A DNA stretch of 27,156 bases from an uncultured Collinsella sp. (GCA_900544135.1 UQTU01000022.1:1-27156), one strand, 5' to 3'; positions 1-8,733 are shown, counted from the stretch's first letter. Numbers and translations: made by a program. Notes: generated by a model not told the origin, from the letters alone.

Positions 1-1490
1 GCGTCCTCATGCCCGTCTCATCTCTGCCCGGACCTTACGGAATCGGCGGTTTTGGCTGGAACGCCTACGACTTTGTCGATTTCCTCGCCTCGTGCAAACA
101 ACATTATTGGCAGATTCTGCCCCTAACGACGACTAGTTACGCCGATTCGCCTTACCAGTCGTTCTCGGCCCGCGCGGGCAACCCCAACTTTATCGACTTT
201 GCCGAGCTTATCGAGGCCGGCTATCTGGAGCAGCGCGATATCGACGGCGTGTACCTGGGCTCCGATCCCAACAACGTCGACTACGGCGCCATCTTTGCTG
301 GCCGCCGCCAAATCCTCGACCGTGCCGCCGAGCGCTTCGCTGCGAATAAACCAGCCGATTTCGACGACTTTATCCAGGCAAACGAGGACTGGCTCATTCC
401 CTACTGCGAGTTTATGACCGTAAAGGAGGAGTGCGGGCTCAAGGCCTTTTGGGAGTGGCCCGAGGAGCTCCGCCGCCGCGGCGAGGCTTCTGCCAAGGTC
501 TGCGCTGCCCATCCCGCGCGCATGCTCTACCACCAGATGACGCAGTACTTCTTCGATCGTCAGTGGAGCCGCCTCAAGGCCTATGCCAACGAGCGCGACA
601 TCCTCATCATCGGCGACCTGCCCATCTATGTCTCACGCGACTCCGTCGAGATGTGGGCCACGCCCGAGATCTTTAAGATCGACGCCGCCGGCAATCCTGT
701 GAGCGTCGCCGGCACGCCGCCCGACCAGTTCTCGGCAACCGGCCAGTACTGGGGAAATCCCATCTACGACTGGGACGCCATGGAAGCCGACGGTTTCTCC
801 TGGTGGGAGGGCCGCATCCGCGCCGCCCTCGACATGTACGACGTCATCCGCCTGGATCACTTCCGCGGCTTCGAGGCCTATTGGGAGGTGCCGTTCTCCT
901 CGCCTGATTCGTCCTACGGTTCGTGGACGCAGGGTCCCGGCCTCAAGCTCTTCAAGACACTCGAGGAAAAGCTCGGCACGCTTCCCATCATTGCCGAAGA
1001 TCTGGGCTTTCTTACCCCCGACGTCATCGATATGCGCGACACCACAGGCTTCCCCGGCATGAAGATCCTGCAGTTTGCCTTTGAGGGCACCAACTCGTAC
1101 TACCTGCCGCACAACTACATTGCCAACACCGTCGCCTACGTCGGTACGCATGACAACGAGACGGCACGCGGCTGGTATGAGGGAACGGCCACCCCGCGTC
1201 AGCGCGAGCAGGCAGCCCTGTACACCCATCAGCAGGCAGGCGAGTCCATAGCCGACGCGCTCAACCGCACCATCGCCGCCAGCGTGAGCGATACCTGCAT
1301 CTACACCATGCAGGACCTGCTCAATCTGGGCAACGAGGCGCGCATCAACACTCCCGCCACCCTGGGCGGCAACTGGACCTGGCGCATGCTCGATGGCGCC
1401 ATCACCCGCGAGCTCGAGCACAAGCTCACCGACTGGACCGAGACTTACTTCCGCATCCCGTCGGAAGCCGAAATCGAGCTTCCCCAATAG
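1..1490 (+). CDS. malQ: 4-alpha-glucanotransferase (amylomaltase, GH77), 5' end cut by window edge
   Basis: Transfers alpha-1,4-glucan segments between maltodextrins and releases glucose; cytoplasmic. The first in-frame ATG is at 9, but the frame is open to the window edge (codons GTC CTC before it). GH77 proteins normally have about 10-20 residues before this LMPVSSLPGPYGIGGFG motif, so the true start lies outside the window. Counting from the ATG at 9, GH77 catalytic motifs are visible: the nucleophile Asp283 in RLDHFRGF, acid/base Glu330 in IIAEDLGF and Asp382 in GTHDNET. The 493 visible residues match the family's usual size of about 500. It is followed by an intrinsic terminator and then glgP on the same strand, which together make a maltodextrin breakdown pair facing the convergent ABC importer operon. 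Identity is confident. Confidence 0.95.
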   Translation, partial: VLMPVSSLPGPYGIGGFGWNAYDFVDFLASCKQHYWQILPLTTTSYADSPYQSFSARAGNPNFIDFAELIEAGYLEQRDIDGVYLGSDPNNVDYGAIFAGRRQILDRAAERFAANKPADFDDFIQANEDWLIPYCEFMTVKEECGLKAFWEWPEELRRRGEASAKVCAAHPARMLYHQMTQYFFDRQWSRLKAYANERDILIIGDLPIYVSRDSVEMWATPEIFKIDAAGNPVSVAGTPPDQFSATGQYWGNPIYDWDAMEADGFSWWEGRIRAALDMYDVIRLDHFRGFEAYWEVPFSSPDSSYGSWTQGPGLKLFKTLEEKLGTLPIIAEDLGFLTPDVIDMRDTTGFPGMKILQFAFEGTNSYYLPHNYIANTVAYVGTHDNETARGWYEGTATPRQREQAALYTHQQAGESIADALNRTIAASVSDTCIYTMQDLLNLGNEARINTPATLGGNWTWRMLDGAITRELEHKLTDWTETYFRIPSEAEIELPQ

Positions 1491-1538
1491 GAGCCACCGC
1501 GCCCGACCCCACCCCACCGTGCGGACGCGACCGCTTTT

Positions 1539-1580
1539 CCCGCGCGAGGCCACCCCAATCCCCTCGCGCGGGCTTCTTTT
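1539..1580 (+). terminator. Intrinsic terminator after malQ
   Basis: A perfect 11-bp GC-rich stem pairs 1539-1549 with 1562-1572 around a 12-nt loop. It is followed by a T-rich tail (CTTCTTTT). It lies 48 nt after the malQ stop and 40 nt before glgP. glgP may therefore be partly uncoupled from malQ or transcribed by read-through. Confidence 0.85.
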
Positions 1581-1619
1581 GAATTTCCGACATGTAATCA
1601 ACTCACCACAGGAGGAAAC

Positions 1620-3887
1620 ATGCCCCGCATCAATCTTGCGGATCTTGCCGAGCAGTCCTTTGGAACTTCGCTCGAGCAACTCGATGACCGCCACATTTAC
1701 AAACTGCTGGTCAAGCTCGTGCAAGAGCGCTCTGCCGCCTGCCCGCTCAACAATGGCAAGAAAAAGCTCTATTACATCTCTGCTGAGTTCTTGATTGGCA
1801 AGCTGCTGATCAACAACATGATCGACCTCGGTATCTATAGCGAGGTTAAGGACCAGCTCACCGCCGCGGGCCACGACCTCAATAAGATTGAGGAGTTTGA
1901 GGTCGAGCCGTCGCTCGGCAACGGTGGCCTGGGCCGCCTGGCCGCATGCTTCCTGGATTCCATCGCCACGCTGGGCCTGACCGGCGACGGCGTGGGCCTC
2001 AATTACCACTACGGCCTGTTCCGTCAGCGCTTTGTCGACAATCAGCAGAAGGCCGTCCCCGACGAGTGGCTCGGCGAGCAAGATATCCTGATCGATGACG
2101 ACCGCTCCTACACTGTTGAGTTTGGCGATTTTGCCGTTACCTCCAAGCTCGTCAACATCGATGTGCCCGGTTACGGCCAGCCCACCAAGAACCGTCTGCG
2201 CCTGTTTGACCTGGCAAGCGTTGACGACGGCCTGGTCCCCGGCAGCTCCATCGACTTCGACAAGACCGAGATCGCCAAGAACCTCACCTTGTTCCTCTAT
2301 CCGGATGATTCCGACGAGCAGGGCCGCCTGCTTCGCATCTACCAGGAATACTTCATGGTGAGCAACGCTGCCCAGCTCCTGATCGACGAGGCCGTCGAGC
2401 GCGGCAGCAACCTGCACGACCTGGCCGACTACGCCGTGGTCCAGATCAACGACACGCACCCCACCATGGTCATTCCCGAGCTCATCCGCCTGCTCACCAC
2501 CGAGCACGACATCGAGTTTGACGAGGCAGTCACCATCGTGCGCTCCATGGTCGCCTACACCAACCACACGATCCTTGCCGAGGCACTCGAAAAGTGGCCG
2601 CTCACCAGCCTGCAGAAGGTCTCGCCCGCCATCGCCGACATCATCGTCAAGCTCGACGAGGTTGCCAAAGCCGAGCACGACGACCCACGCGTCGCCATCA
2701 TCGACGAGCACGAAACCGTCCACATGGCCCACATGGACATTCACTTTGGCTTCTCCATCAATGGCGTTGCCGCGCTTCACACCAAGATTCTGGAGGACAC
2801 CGAGCTTCACCCGTTCTACGAGATCTATCCTGAGAAGTTCTCCAACAAGACCAACGGCATCACCTTCCGCCGCTGGATCCATGGCGCCAACCCCGCGCTC
2901 GCCAGCCTGCTCGACGATGTGATCGGCACCGACTGGCGCAGCACCGGCGACCTGAGCAAGCTCGCCGAATTCGCTAACGACAAGGACGTTCTTGAGCGCC
3001 TGGCCGCCACCAAGGCCGAGGCCAAGACCATCATGCGCCAGTTCATGGCGCTCGAGCAGGGTGTGACCATTCCCTCCAACGCCATCATCGATGTTCAGGT
3101 CAAGCGTATCCACGAGTACAAGCGCCAGCAGATGCTCGCGCTCTACATTATCTGGAAGTATCTCGACATCAAGAACGGCAATAAACCCGAACACCCCGTC
3201 ACCATCATCTTTGGCGGCAAGGCGGCACCTGCCTACACCATCGCCCAGGATATCATCCACCTAATCCTGACGCTTTCCCAGTGGATCGCCAACGACCCCG
3301 ACGTGGCTCCCTACCTGCAAGTCGTAATGATCGAGAACTACAACGTCACCGCCGCCGAGCGCGTGATCCCCGCCGCCGACATCTCCGAGCAGATCAGCCT
3401 GGCCTCCAAGGAGGCGAGCGGCACCTCCAACATGAAATTCATGCTCAACGGCGCTTTGACCCTGTGCACGCTTGACGGTGCCAATGTCGAGATCGCCGAG
3501 CTCGTGGGCGACGAGAACATCTACACCTTTGGCGCTTCCTCCAAGCAGGTCGAGCAGCTCTACGCCGACGGCAGCTATAACGCCGGCGCGCTCTACCGCA
3601 AGCCCGGCATCAAGCTGCTGGTGGACTTCATCACCAACCCCGCCTTTATGGCGACCGGCAACGCCGAGCGCCTGCAGCGCCTGCACGACGACATCAAGGG
3701 CAAGGACTGGTTTATGGCCCTGCTCGACATTGAGGAGTACATCCAGACCAAGGAGCGCGTGCTAGCCGACTACGAGGACCAGGACGCTTGGATGCGCAAG
3801 GCGCTGATCAACATCGCCAACGCCGGCACCTTCTCGTCTGACCGCACGATCTCCCAGTACAACGACGAGATTTGGCACCTGAGCTAA
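1620..3887 (+). CDS. glgP: Glycogen/maltodextrin phosphorylase (GT35)
   Basis: Phosphorolyses the non-reducing ends of alpha-1,4-glucans to glucose-1-phosphate with pyridoxal phosphate as cofactor; cytoplasmic. At 755 residues it is at the compact end of the family (about 750-830). The PLP motif EASGTSNMKF...TLDGANVEI is intact with the Schiff-base lysine at Lys606. The glycan-phosphorylase N-terminal signature (YYISAEFLIGK, then EPSLGNGGLGRLAACFLDS) and the FGGKAAP and RIHEYKRQ motifs are also present. The ATG at 1620 has an AGGAGG Shine-Dalgarno 4-10 nt upstream. With MalQ next door, glucose, glucose-1-P and rearranged dextrins would be the products of imported maltodextrin. Whether the natural substrate is maltodextrin (malP role) or stored glycogen cannot be settled from sequence. 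Confidence 0.95.
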   Translation: MPRINLADLAEQSFGTSLEQLDDRHIYKLLVKLVQERSAACPLNNGKKKLYYISAEFLIGKLLINNMIDLGIYSEVKDQLTAAGHDLNKIEEFEVEPSLGNGGLGRLAACFLDSIATLGLTGDGVGLNYHYGLFRQRFVDNQQKAVPDEWLGEQDILIDDDRSYTVEFGDFAVTSKLVNIDVPGYGQPTKNRLRLFDLASVDDGLVPGSSIDFDKTEIAKNLTLFLYPDDSDEQGRLLRIYQEYFMVSNAAQLLIDEAVERGSNLHDLADYAVVQINDTHPTMVIPELIRLLTTEHDIEFDEAVTIVRSMVAYTNHTILAEALEKWPLTSLQKVSPAIADIIVKLDEVAKAEHDDPRVAIIDEHETVHMAHMDIHFGFSINGVAALHTKILEDTELHPFYEIYPEKFSNKTNGITFRRWIHGANPALASLLDDVIGTDWRSTGDLSKLAEFANDKDVLERLAATKAEAKTIMRQFMALEQGVTIPSNAIIDVQVKRIHEYKRQQMLALYIIWKYLDIKNGNKPEHPVTIIFGGKAAPAYTIAQDIIHLILTLSQWIANDPDVAPYLQVVMIENYNVTAAERVIPAADISEQISLASKEASGTSNMKFMLNGALTLCTLDGANVEIAELVGDENIYTFGASSKQVEQLYADGSYNAGALYRKPGIKLLVDFITNPAFMATGNAERLQRLHDDIKGKDWFMALLDIEEYIQTKERVLADYEDQDAWMRKALINIANAGTFSSDRTISQYNDEIWHLS

Positions 3888-3913
3888 TTTCGTTTCCTTT
3901 ACCCATCCTCTTG

Positions 3914-3947
3914 AAAGCGGAGTCGCGGCAACGCGGCTCCGCTTTTT
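3914..3947 (+). terminator. Intrinsic terminator after glgP
   Basis: A 14-bp stem with one G-T wobble pairs 3914-3927 with 3932-3945. It is closed by a GCAA tetraloop and ends in a run of five T. It begins 26 nt after the glgP stop. Confidence 0.9.
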
Positions 3948-3986
3948 GTGCCGATACGCCGGCCCGTGATTTGTCTCGACCAAACA

Positions 3987-4124
3987 ATCTCGTTCTGTAA
4001 CAGGTAGCTGCCGAAATCAGCCTCCCGTGTTACAGATCGAGATGAAAGGATAGGCAGCTCGATGCTGTCTCAATCTGTAACATCTAGACCCAATTTGGCC
4101 CTCCTCCTGTTACAGATCAAGACA
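3987..4124. repeat. Two tandem 80-bp units, each a long inverted repeat
   Basis: This repeat fills most of the 375-base gap between glgP and the ABC operon. The 9-mer TCTGTAACA starts at 3994 and 4074, and its complement TGTTACAGA starts at 4028 and 4108, so the period is exactly 80. In unit A the arms 3987-4002 and 4028-4043 match 15 of 16 bases; in unit B the arms 4066-4082 and 4108-4124 match 15 of 17. Loops are about 25 nt, less conserved, with a shared CCTCC near the right arm. A partial outlier arm (TTTGTCTCGA) lies at 3970-3979. No T-run follows, so this is not a simple terminator. The function is not recognised. Confidence 0.8.
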
Positions 4125-4150
4125 AACCGGCAGATCAACGGCCCCAGCAC

Positions 4151-4192
4151 AAAGAAAGGCTCCCCTCTCGCCCAGTGGACGGGAGGGGAGTC
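4151..4192 (-). terminator. Intrinsic terminator of the ABC importer operon
   Basis: On the minus strand, an 11-bp stem pairs 4180-4190 with 4160-4170 (one wobble) and is followed by CTTTCTTT. It lies about 70 nt after the ATPase stop codon. A second, weaker hairpin at about 4202-4234 lies between the stop and this terminator. Confidence 0.8.
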
Positions 4193-4262
4193 TTATATGT
4201 GACCGCGGCAAAAGGATGGCAAAGCCGCAGTCGCCCAAAAGGAGGGCCTGATTGGATCGGGC

Positions 4263-5462
4263 CTAGATAAGGTTCTTGCCAGACACCTTATCGAAGAGAT
4301 GGGTCGCGTTCTTCTCAAACTTGAACCAGATGGGGTCGCCCGCCTTGAGCGCACCCTTGGCCTCGAGATCGACGACGGGGATGATCAGGACAAACTGGCC
4401 GTCGGGAGACATCACATGAACGTGCTCGGTCGAACCCATGAGCTCGGTGACCTCGATGGTGCCCTGAAGCGCACCCTCCTCGCCCTTTTCGGCAAGCAGA
4501 ATCTGCTCGGGACGTACGCCGGCCGTGATCTCCTTCACGTCGCCGCCGTCCCAATTAAGGGCGAGCTGAGCGCAGGTCTCGGGGGCCAGCGCGACATTCA
4601 TGTCGTCGGTCTTGACGGTAAAGCCGTCGCCCGAGCGCACCAGCTGGGCATCGAAGAAGTTCATCTGCGGCACGCCGATGAAGCCGGCGACGAAGATGTT
4701 CGCGGGATGGTTGAAGACCTCCTGCGGAGTGGCGATCTGCTGGACAACGCCGTCCTTCATGACCACGATACGGTCGCCGAGAGTCATGGCCTCGGTCTGG
4801 TCGTGAGTAACATAGATGAACGTGCCCTTGATCTCGTGGCGCAGCTTGATGAGCTCGGCACGCATCTGGTTACGCAGCTTGGCGTCCAGGTTGGACAGCG
4901 GCTCGTCCATCAGGAAGACCTTAGGATCACGCACGATGGCGCGGCCGATAGCGACACGCTGGCGCTGGCCGCCCGAAAGCGCCTTGGGCTTGCGGTCGAG
5001 GTACTCGGTGATACCCAAGATCTCGGCAGCGGAGCGAACCTTGCGGTCGATCTCGTCTTTGGGGACCTTCTTGAGCTCAAGCGTAAACGCCATGTTCTCG
5101 TACACCGTCATGTTGGGGTACAGAGCGTAGCTCTGGAACACCATGGCGATGTCGCGGTCCTTGGGCGCCACGTCGTTGACGCGCTTGCCGTCGATGAGCA
5201 CGTCGCCCGAGGTAATGTCCTCCAGGCCGGCAACCATGCGCATCGTCGTGGACTTACCGCAGCCAGACGGGCCAACGAGGACGACGAACTCCTGGTCGTG
5301 AACGGTGAGGTTGAAGTCCTCTACAGCGAGCACGCCATCCTCGGTAACCTTAAGGTTATGCTTCTTCTCCTCGGTCTTCTTCTTTTTGCCAAAGAAGCCC
5401 TTCTTTTTGGACTCGGTGTTGGGATACACCTTCTGAACATGTTTGAGAACGATCTCGGCCAT
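4263..5462 (-). CDS. msmX: MsmX/UgpC-type sugar ABC transporter ATPase
   Basis: ATP-binding subunit powering carbohydrate import; it should sit on the cytoplasmic face with the two permeases encoded upstream. Visible motifs: Walker A GPSGCGKST (residues 64-72), Q-loop Gln110, signature LSGGQ (162-166), Walker B VFLMDE (182-187) and switch His220, then a C-terminal TOBE-type region. The length is 399 against about 360-380 for the family. The excess is a Lys-rich insertion at residues 18-38 (KKKGFFGKKKKTEEKKH) just after the first strand. It is the last gene of the malE-malF-malG-msmX cluster, 68 nt after the second permease. ATPases of this class often serve several importers, so exclusive pairing with this operon is inference. 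Confidence 0.93.
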   Translation of the reverse strand: MAEIVLKHVQKVYPNTESKKKGFFGKKKKTEEKKHNLKVTEDGVLAVEDFNLTVHDQEFVVLVGPSGCGKSTTMRMVAGLEDITSGDVLIDGKRVNDVAPKDRDIAMVFQSYALYPNMTVYENMAFTLELKKVPKDEIDRKVRSAAEILGITEYLDRKPKALSGGQRQRVAIGRAIVRDPKVFLMDEPLSNLDAKLRNQMRAELIKLRHEIKGTFIYVTHDQTEAMTLGDRIVVMKDGVVQQIATPQEVFNHPANIFVAGFIGVPQMNFFDAQLVRSGDGFTVKTDDMNVALAPETCAQLALNWDGGDVKEITAGVRPEQILLAEKGEEGALQGTIEVTELMGSTEHVHVMSPDGQFVLIIPVVDLEAKGALKAGDPIWFKFEKNATHLFDKVSGKNLI

Positions 5463-5479
5463 GTCTTTACCTTTCGATG

Positions 5480-5506
5480 TGCGGCGCCGCGCTGAGGGGC
5501 GCCGCA
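5480..5506 (-). other. Intercistronic hairpin between second permease and ATPase
   Basis: A perfect 9-bp stem pairs 5480-5488 with 5498-5506 around a 9-nt loop, all GC-rich, with no T-run after it on the minus strand. It is more likely an mRNA processing or stability element than a terminator. It sits 17 nt before the ATPase start codon. Confidence 0.6.
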
Positions 5507-5530
5507 GAAACTTGCAAAACAGTTACGGCA

Positions 5531-6370
5531 TCAGCCCTTGACGGCACCTGCCACCACGCCGTCGATGATGTACTTCTGGCAGAGGATGTACATGATGACG
5601 ATGGGGATAACAACCATCATGATGCAGGCCATCATGGGTCCGAGCTCGACGTGGCCGTAGCCACCGCGGAAGTACTGGATCAAGATAGGAATGGTCTTGT
5701 ACTTGGTGGAGTCGAGCGTAAGGTAGGGCAGCAGGTAGTCGTTCCAGACCCACATGGTCTCGAGAATGCCGACCGAAAGATAGGTGGGCTTCATGATGGG
5801 AAGGACGATCTTAAAGAACACCTGGACCGGGTTGCAGCCGTCGATCATGGCCGCCTCCTCGATCTCGAGCGGGATGTTCTTTACAAAGCCGGCGAACATA
5901 AAGACCGCCAGGCCCGCGCCAAAGCCCAGATAGATAAAGCAGATGTTGAACGGCGTGTTGAAGCCGATGCGGTCCGCCAAATTGGACAGCGTGAACATGA
6001 GCATCTGGAACGGTACGACCATCGAGAACACGAACAGGTAATAGAAGAAGTTCGAGATCTTGCTGTTGACGCGAACCACGTACCAAGCGCACATGGAGCA
6101 GCACACCAAGATCAGCACGACCGACGTGACCGTGATGATGAGCGAGTACATAAATGCCGAGGCAAAGCCCTGCTCGTTAAGGGCGTGCACGTAGTTTGCA
6201 AGGCCGTTGAACGTCTCGGGCGTGAGCAGATCGAATGCCGTGGTGGTGCTGATTGCGGTCGCTTTCTTAAAGGAATTGAGCGCAATCATAAACACGGGGT
6301 AGATCCACGCGAGCGACAGGATCGTAAAGAAAATCGAGAGCGCGCGGTTGATAACCTTATCGCGTTTCAT
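5531..6370 (-). CDS. Sugar ABC transporter permease, MalG type
   Basis: Integral membrane subunit with about six hydrophobic segments (first at residues 9-31) and the ABC-permease EAA loop EEAAMIDG at residues 171-178, which docks on the ATPase. The length of 279 is normal for MalG/UgpE-type permeases. The start ATG shares its A with the TAA stop of the upstream permease (TAATG at 6368-6372), a classical translational-coupling overlap. The substrate is probably maltodextrin or a related alpha-glucoside, judged from malQ and glgP next door and not from this protein itself. Confidence 0.9.
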   Translation of the reverse strand: MKRDKVINRALSIFFTILSLAWIYPVFMIALNSFKKATAISTTTAFDLLTPETFNGLANYVHALNEQGFASAFMYSLIITVTSVVLILVCCSMCAWYVVRVNSKISNFFYYLFVFSMVVPFQMLMFTLSNLADRIGFNTPFNICFIYLGFGAGLAVFMFAGFVKNIPLEIEEAAMIDGCNPVQVFFKIVLPIMKPTYLSVGILETMWVWNDYLLPYLTLDSTKYKTIPILIQYFRGGYGHVELGPMMACIMMVVIPIVIMYILCQKYIIDGVVAGAVKG

Positions 6371-7224
6371 TACTGCTGCACCTCCTTGGACCTCGTGGCC
6401 TTAAGCTGAATCATGGAGATGGCTACGACCAGGATGCAGAAGATAACCGCCTTGGCCTGACCGATACCCTGCCATGCGATACCGGCACGCGAATAGAACG
6501 TGTTGTAGATGTTCAGGGCGAGCATCTCGGTGGAGTGCGCGGGGGCGCCGCCGGTAAGGGCGAGGTTCTGGTCGAACAGCTTAAAGCCGTTGGTGATGGA
6601 CAGGAACAGGCAAATGGTGATGGTCGGCATCAGGTTAGGGATCTTAACCTTCCAAAACGTCTGCCATGCCGTGGCACCGTCGACCTTGGCGGCCTCGATG
6701 TAGTCGGACGGAATGGACTGCAGACCAGCGATGTAGATGATCATCATGTAGCCGACCTGCTGCCACAGGGTCAGGATGATAAGGCCCCAGAAGCCGGCAG
6801 CGGAGTTAAGGGCAATGAGCTGGGCACCCACGTTGGAGAGCAGGCAGTTGATCAGAATCTGCCAGATGTAGCCCAGCACGATGCCGCCGATCAGGTTAGG
6901 CATAAAGAAAATCGTACGGAAGATGTTGGTGCCTTTGAGCGCCTTGCGGGTGAGCGCCTGCGCAATTGCCAGGGCGATCACGTTGATGAGCACCGTCGAC
7001 AGGAAGGCAAACGCCACGGTAAAGAAGAACGACGTGGCAAACTGCGGATCGGACAGCGCGCGCACGTAGTTCGCGATACCGACAAAGTGCGCGTTGTTAA
7101 TGGTAATAAACTGGCAGAACGAGAGATAGAAGCCCTGGATAAAAGGGATCACGAACCCGATCATAAACGCCAGGCACGTGGGCAGCATAAAGAGCGGCCA
7201 CCAGCGCTTGAGTGCTTTGCCCAT
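6370..7224 (-). CDS. Sugar ABC transporter permease, MalF type
   Basis: First permease of the importer: 284 residues, about six membrane spans (first at residues 11-36) and an EAA loop YIEAAKVDG ending near residue 183. A short MalF without the large periplasmic insertion of the E. coli protein is usual in Gram-positives. The start ATG at 7224 is preceded by GAAAGGA about 10 nt upstream. It follows the binding-protein gene after an 87-nt gap that holds a strong hairpin, and it is translationally coupled to the next permease. Confidence 0.9.
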   Translation of the reverse strand: MGKALKRWWPLFMLPTCLAFMIGFVIPFIQGFYLSFCQFITINNAHFVGIANYVRALSDPQFATSFFFTVAFAFLSTVLINVIALAIAQALTRKALKGTNIFRTIFFMPNLIGGIVLGYIWQILINCLLSNVGAQLIALNSAAGFWGLIILTLWQQVGYMMIIYIAGLQSIPSDYIEAAKVDGATAWQTFWKVKIPNLMPTITICLFLSITNGFKLFDQNLALTGGAPAHSTEMLALNIYNTFYSRAGIAWQGIGQAKAVIFCILVVAISMIQLKATRSKEVQQ

Positions 7225-7244
7225 AGAAGGGTCCTTTCAATATG

Positions 7245-7280
7245 CAGGGGGCGGGCAAACCAACGTCTGCCCGCCCCCTG
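7245..7280 (-). other. Intercistronic hairpin downstream of the binding-protein gene
   Basis: A perfect 13-bp GC-rich stem pairs 7245-7257 with 7268-7280 around a 10-nt loop. No T-run follows on the minus strand. It begins 31 nt after the binding-protein stop. In E. coli a stem-loop between malE and malF protects malE mRNA, so binding-protein excess over permease is a reasonable inference here. Confidence 0.7.
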
Positions 7281-7311
7281 TCGCTAATCAGATAGCTTGG
7301 GCAGCAACTGC

Positions 7312-8628
7312 TTACTCGGAAGCAGCCTTCTCGGTCTTCCAGCCATCGACGAAGGCGTTCTTGACGCCGTCCCACTTGCTGTTGTCGGCAGCATAGGCGA
7401 TCAGAGCCTGCTTGAGGTTCTTCTTCCACTCCTCGGAGGGGATGTAAACGAAGTCCCAAGCAACGGTCTTCTTGCCGTCCTTGGCCATGGCAACGGCCTG
7501 CTGCGAGAAGACGTTGGTGGTTTCCTTGGCGCTCTTGAACGGAGCGGTCAGACCCATCTTGTCGGCGATGATGCTGGTCGGGGTGTCAGCGGTGACGCAC
7601 CAGTACATGAAGTCCTCGGTGGCCTTCTGAGCATCCTCGGAAGCCTGGGAGCTCACGCACCAGTAGTTCTCGCCGCCGGAGCACAGGCCCTGGTTCTCCT
7701 CGCCGTCGACGCCGATGTAGATCGGCAGCATGCCGAGCTGGTCGTCGGTCATACCGGCCTTGGTGAGGTCAGCGTAGGCCCAAGAGCCGTTCTGATAGAA
7801 GACGGCCTTGCCGGTTGCGAACTCGTTGGTGGCGTCGTCACCGGTCTTGGAGGCAAGCTGCGAAGGATCGCAGGTGGAGTCGGTGATATACAGGTCGAAG
7901 ATCTGCTTGAAGTTGTCGAGATACTCGCCCTTGATCTCATCGTCCTCCTGGTTGTGCTCCTTCTCGAACTCGTAGTAGAGCGGGAGGTTGGCGAGGTGGG
8001 TGGTGTAACGCCAGCTGGAGGAGTCATCCATGCCGGCGGAAGTGAAGGCGCCCTCAACGCCAAGCTCGTCCTTGCGGGCCTGAATGTCGTCAGCGCAAGC
8101 CTTCAGCTTGTCGAAGGAGTTGATGTCCTCGGCCTTGTAGCCAGCCTTCTCGAGCAGCTGCTTGTTGTAGATGATACCGTAGCTCTCCTGGACCCAGTCG
8201 ATACCCAGATCCTTGCCATCGGACTGCAGAGCCAGGGAGTCGTCAATGAGCTCACCGCGGAGCTTGGTATCGGACAGATCGGCGCAGTAATCCTTCCAGT
8301 TCTTAAGACCGGTGGGGCCGTTGACCTGGAACAGGGTCGGAGCGGAGCTCTTGGACATCTCGGACTTGAGCTTCTCCTCGTAGGTGTTGGAGGCGGCGGT
8401 CACGATCTTGACCTCGACGCCCTTCTCCTCCTTGTACGCCTTGGCGATCTCCTTCCACTCCTTGTCGACCTCGGGCTTGAATTGGAGGAAGTAGACCTCG
8501 GCAGCGTCACCAGAAGCAGAGGAGCCGGAGCCGGCGGAGCCACCGCAGCCCACGAGACCCAGACCAAGAACCGCAGCCGCGGAACCAGCAAAACCCAGGA
8601 ACTGCCTTCTGCTCATTTCGTTCTTCAT
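7312..8628 (-). CDS. Extracellular sugar-binding lipoprotein (family 1, MalE type)
   Basis: Captures the sugar outside the membrane and delivers it to the permeases. I start it at the ATG at 8628 (438 residues) because AAAGGGTGG lies about 7 nt upstream; an in-frame GTG at 8646 lies 5' of that ribosome site. The signal peptide runs through LVGC with lipid-acceptor Cys28, followed by a Gly/Ser-rich linker. It begins with SRRQFLG (residues 6-12), which fits the twin-arginine S-R-R-x-F-L pattern, so Tat export of a prefolded lipoprotein is possible. The mature part looks like a family-1 solute-binding protein. It is the first gene of the four-gene importer operon. Maltodextrin specificity is inferred from context. 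Confidence 0.9.
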   Translation of the reverse strand: MKNEMSRRQFLGFAGSAAAVLGLGLVGCGGSAGSGSSASGDAAEVYFLQFKPEVDKEWKEIAKAYKEEKGVEVKIVTAASNTYEEKLKSEMSKSSAPTLFQVNGPTGLKNWKDYCADLSDTKLRGELIDDSLALQSDGKDLGIDWVQESYGIIYNKQLLEKAGYKAEDINSFDKLKACADDIQARKDELGVEGAFTSAGMDDSSSWRYTTHLANLPLYYEFEKEHNQEDDEIKGEYLDNFKQIFDLYITDSTCDPSQLASKTGDDATNEFATGKAVFYQNGSWAYADLTKAGMTDDQLGMLPIYIGVDGEENQGLCSGGENYWCVSSQASEDAQKATEDFMYWCVTADTPTSIIADKMGLTAPFKSAKETTNVFSQQAVAMAKDGKKTVAWDFVYIPSEEWKKNLKQALIAYAADNSKWDGVKNAFVDGWKTEKAASE

Positions 8629-8733
8629 TACAATCCACCCTTTCACACCGTGGCGGCACCCTTTGCCGCCGCCTTCGGAGATTGGCTCGGGGACTTTGCC
8701 CCTTTTGCTGATTTGAACGATACGCTATTTGAC

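Noticed and set aside
633..3260. Very long open frame on the minus strand under malQ and glgP
   Set aside because: It lies antisense to two well-supported enzymes. Its peptide is Val/Leu/Gly/Asp-rich without any domain, as expected from the third-position GC bias of the plus-strand genes.
3987..4124. Possible CRISPR array
   Set aside because: There are only two units, the repeated parts are inverted arms within each unit, and the intervening 24-46-nt stretches do not behave as spacers between direct repeats; no cas genes.
8629..8646. GTG start at 8646 for the binding lipoprotein
   Set aside because: It would place the ribosome site inside the coding sequence and add six residues before the signal peptide. 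The ATG at 8628 has a properly spaced AAAGGGTGG.
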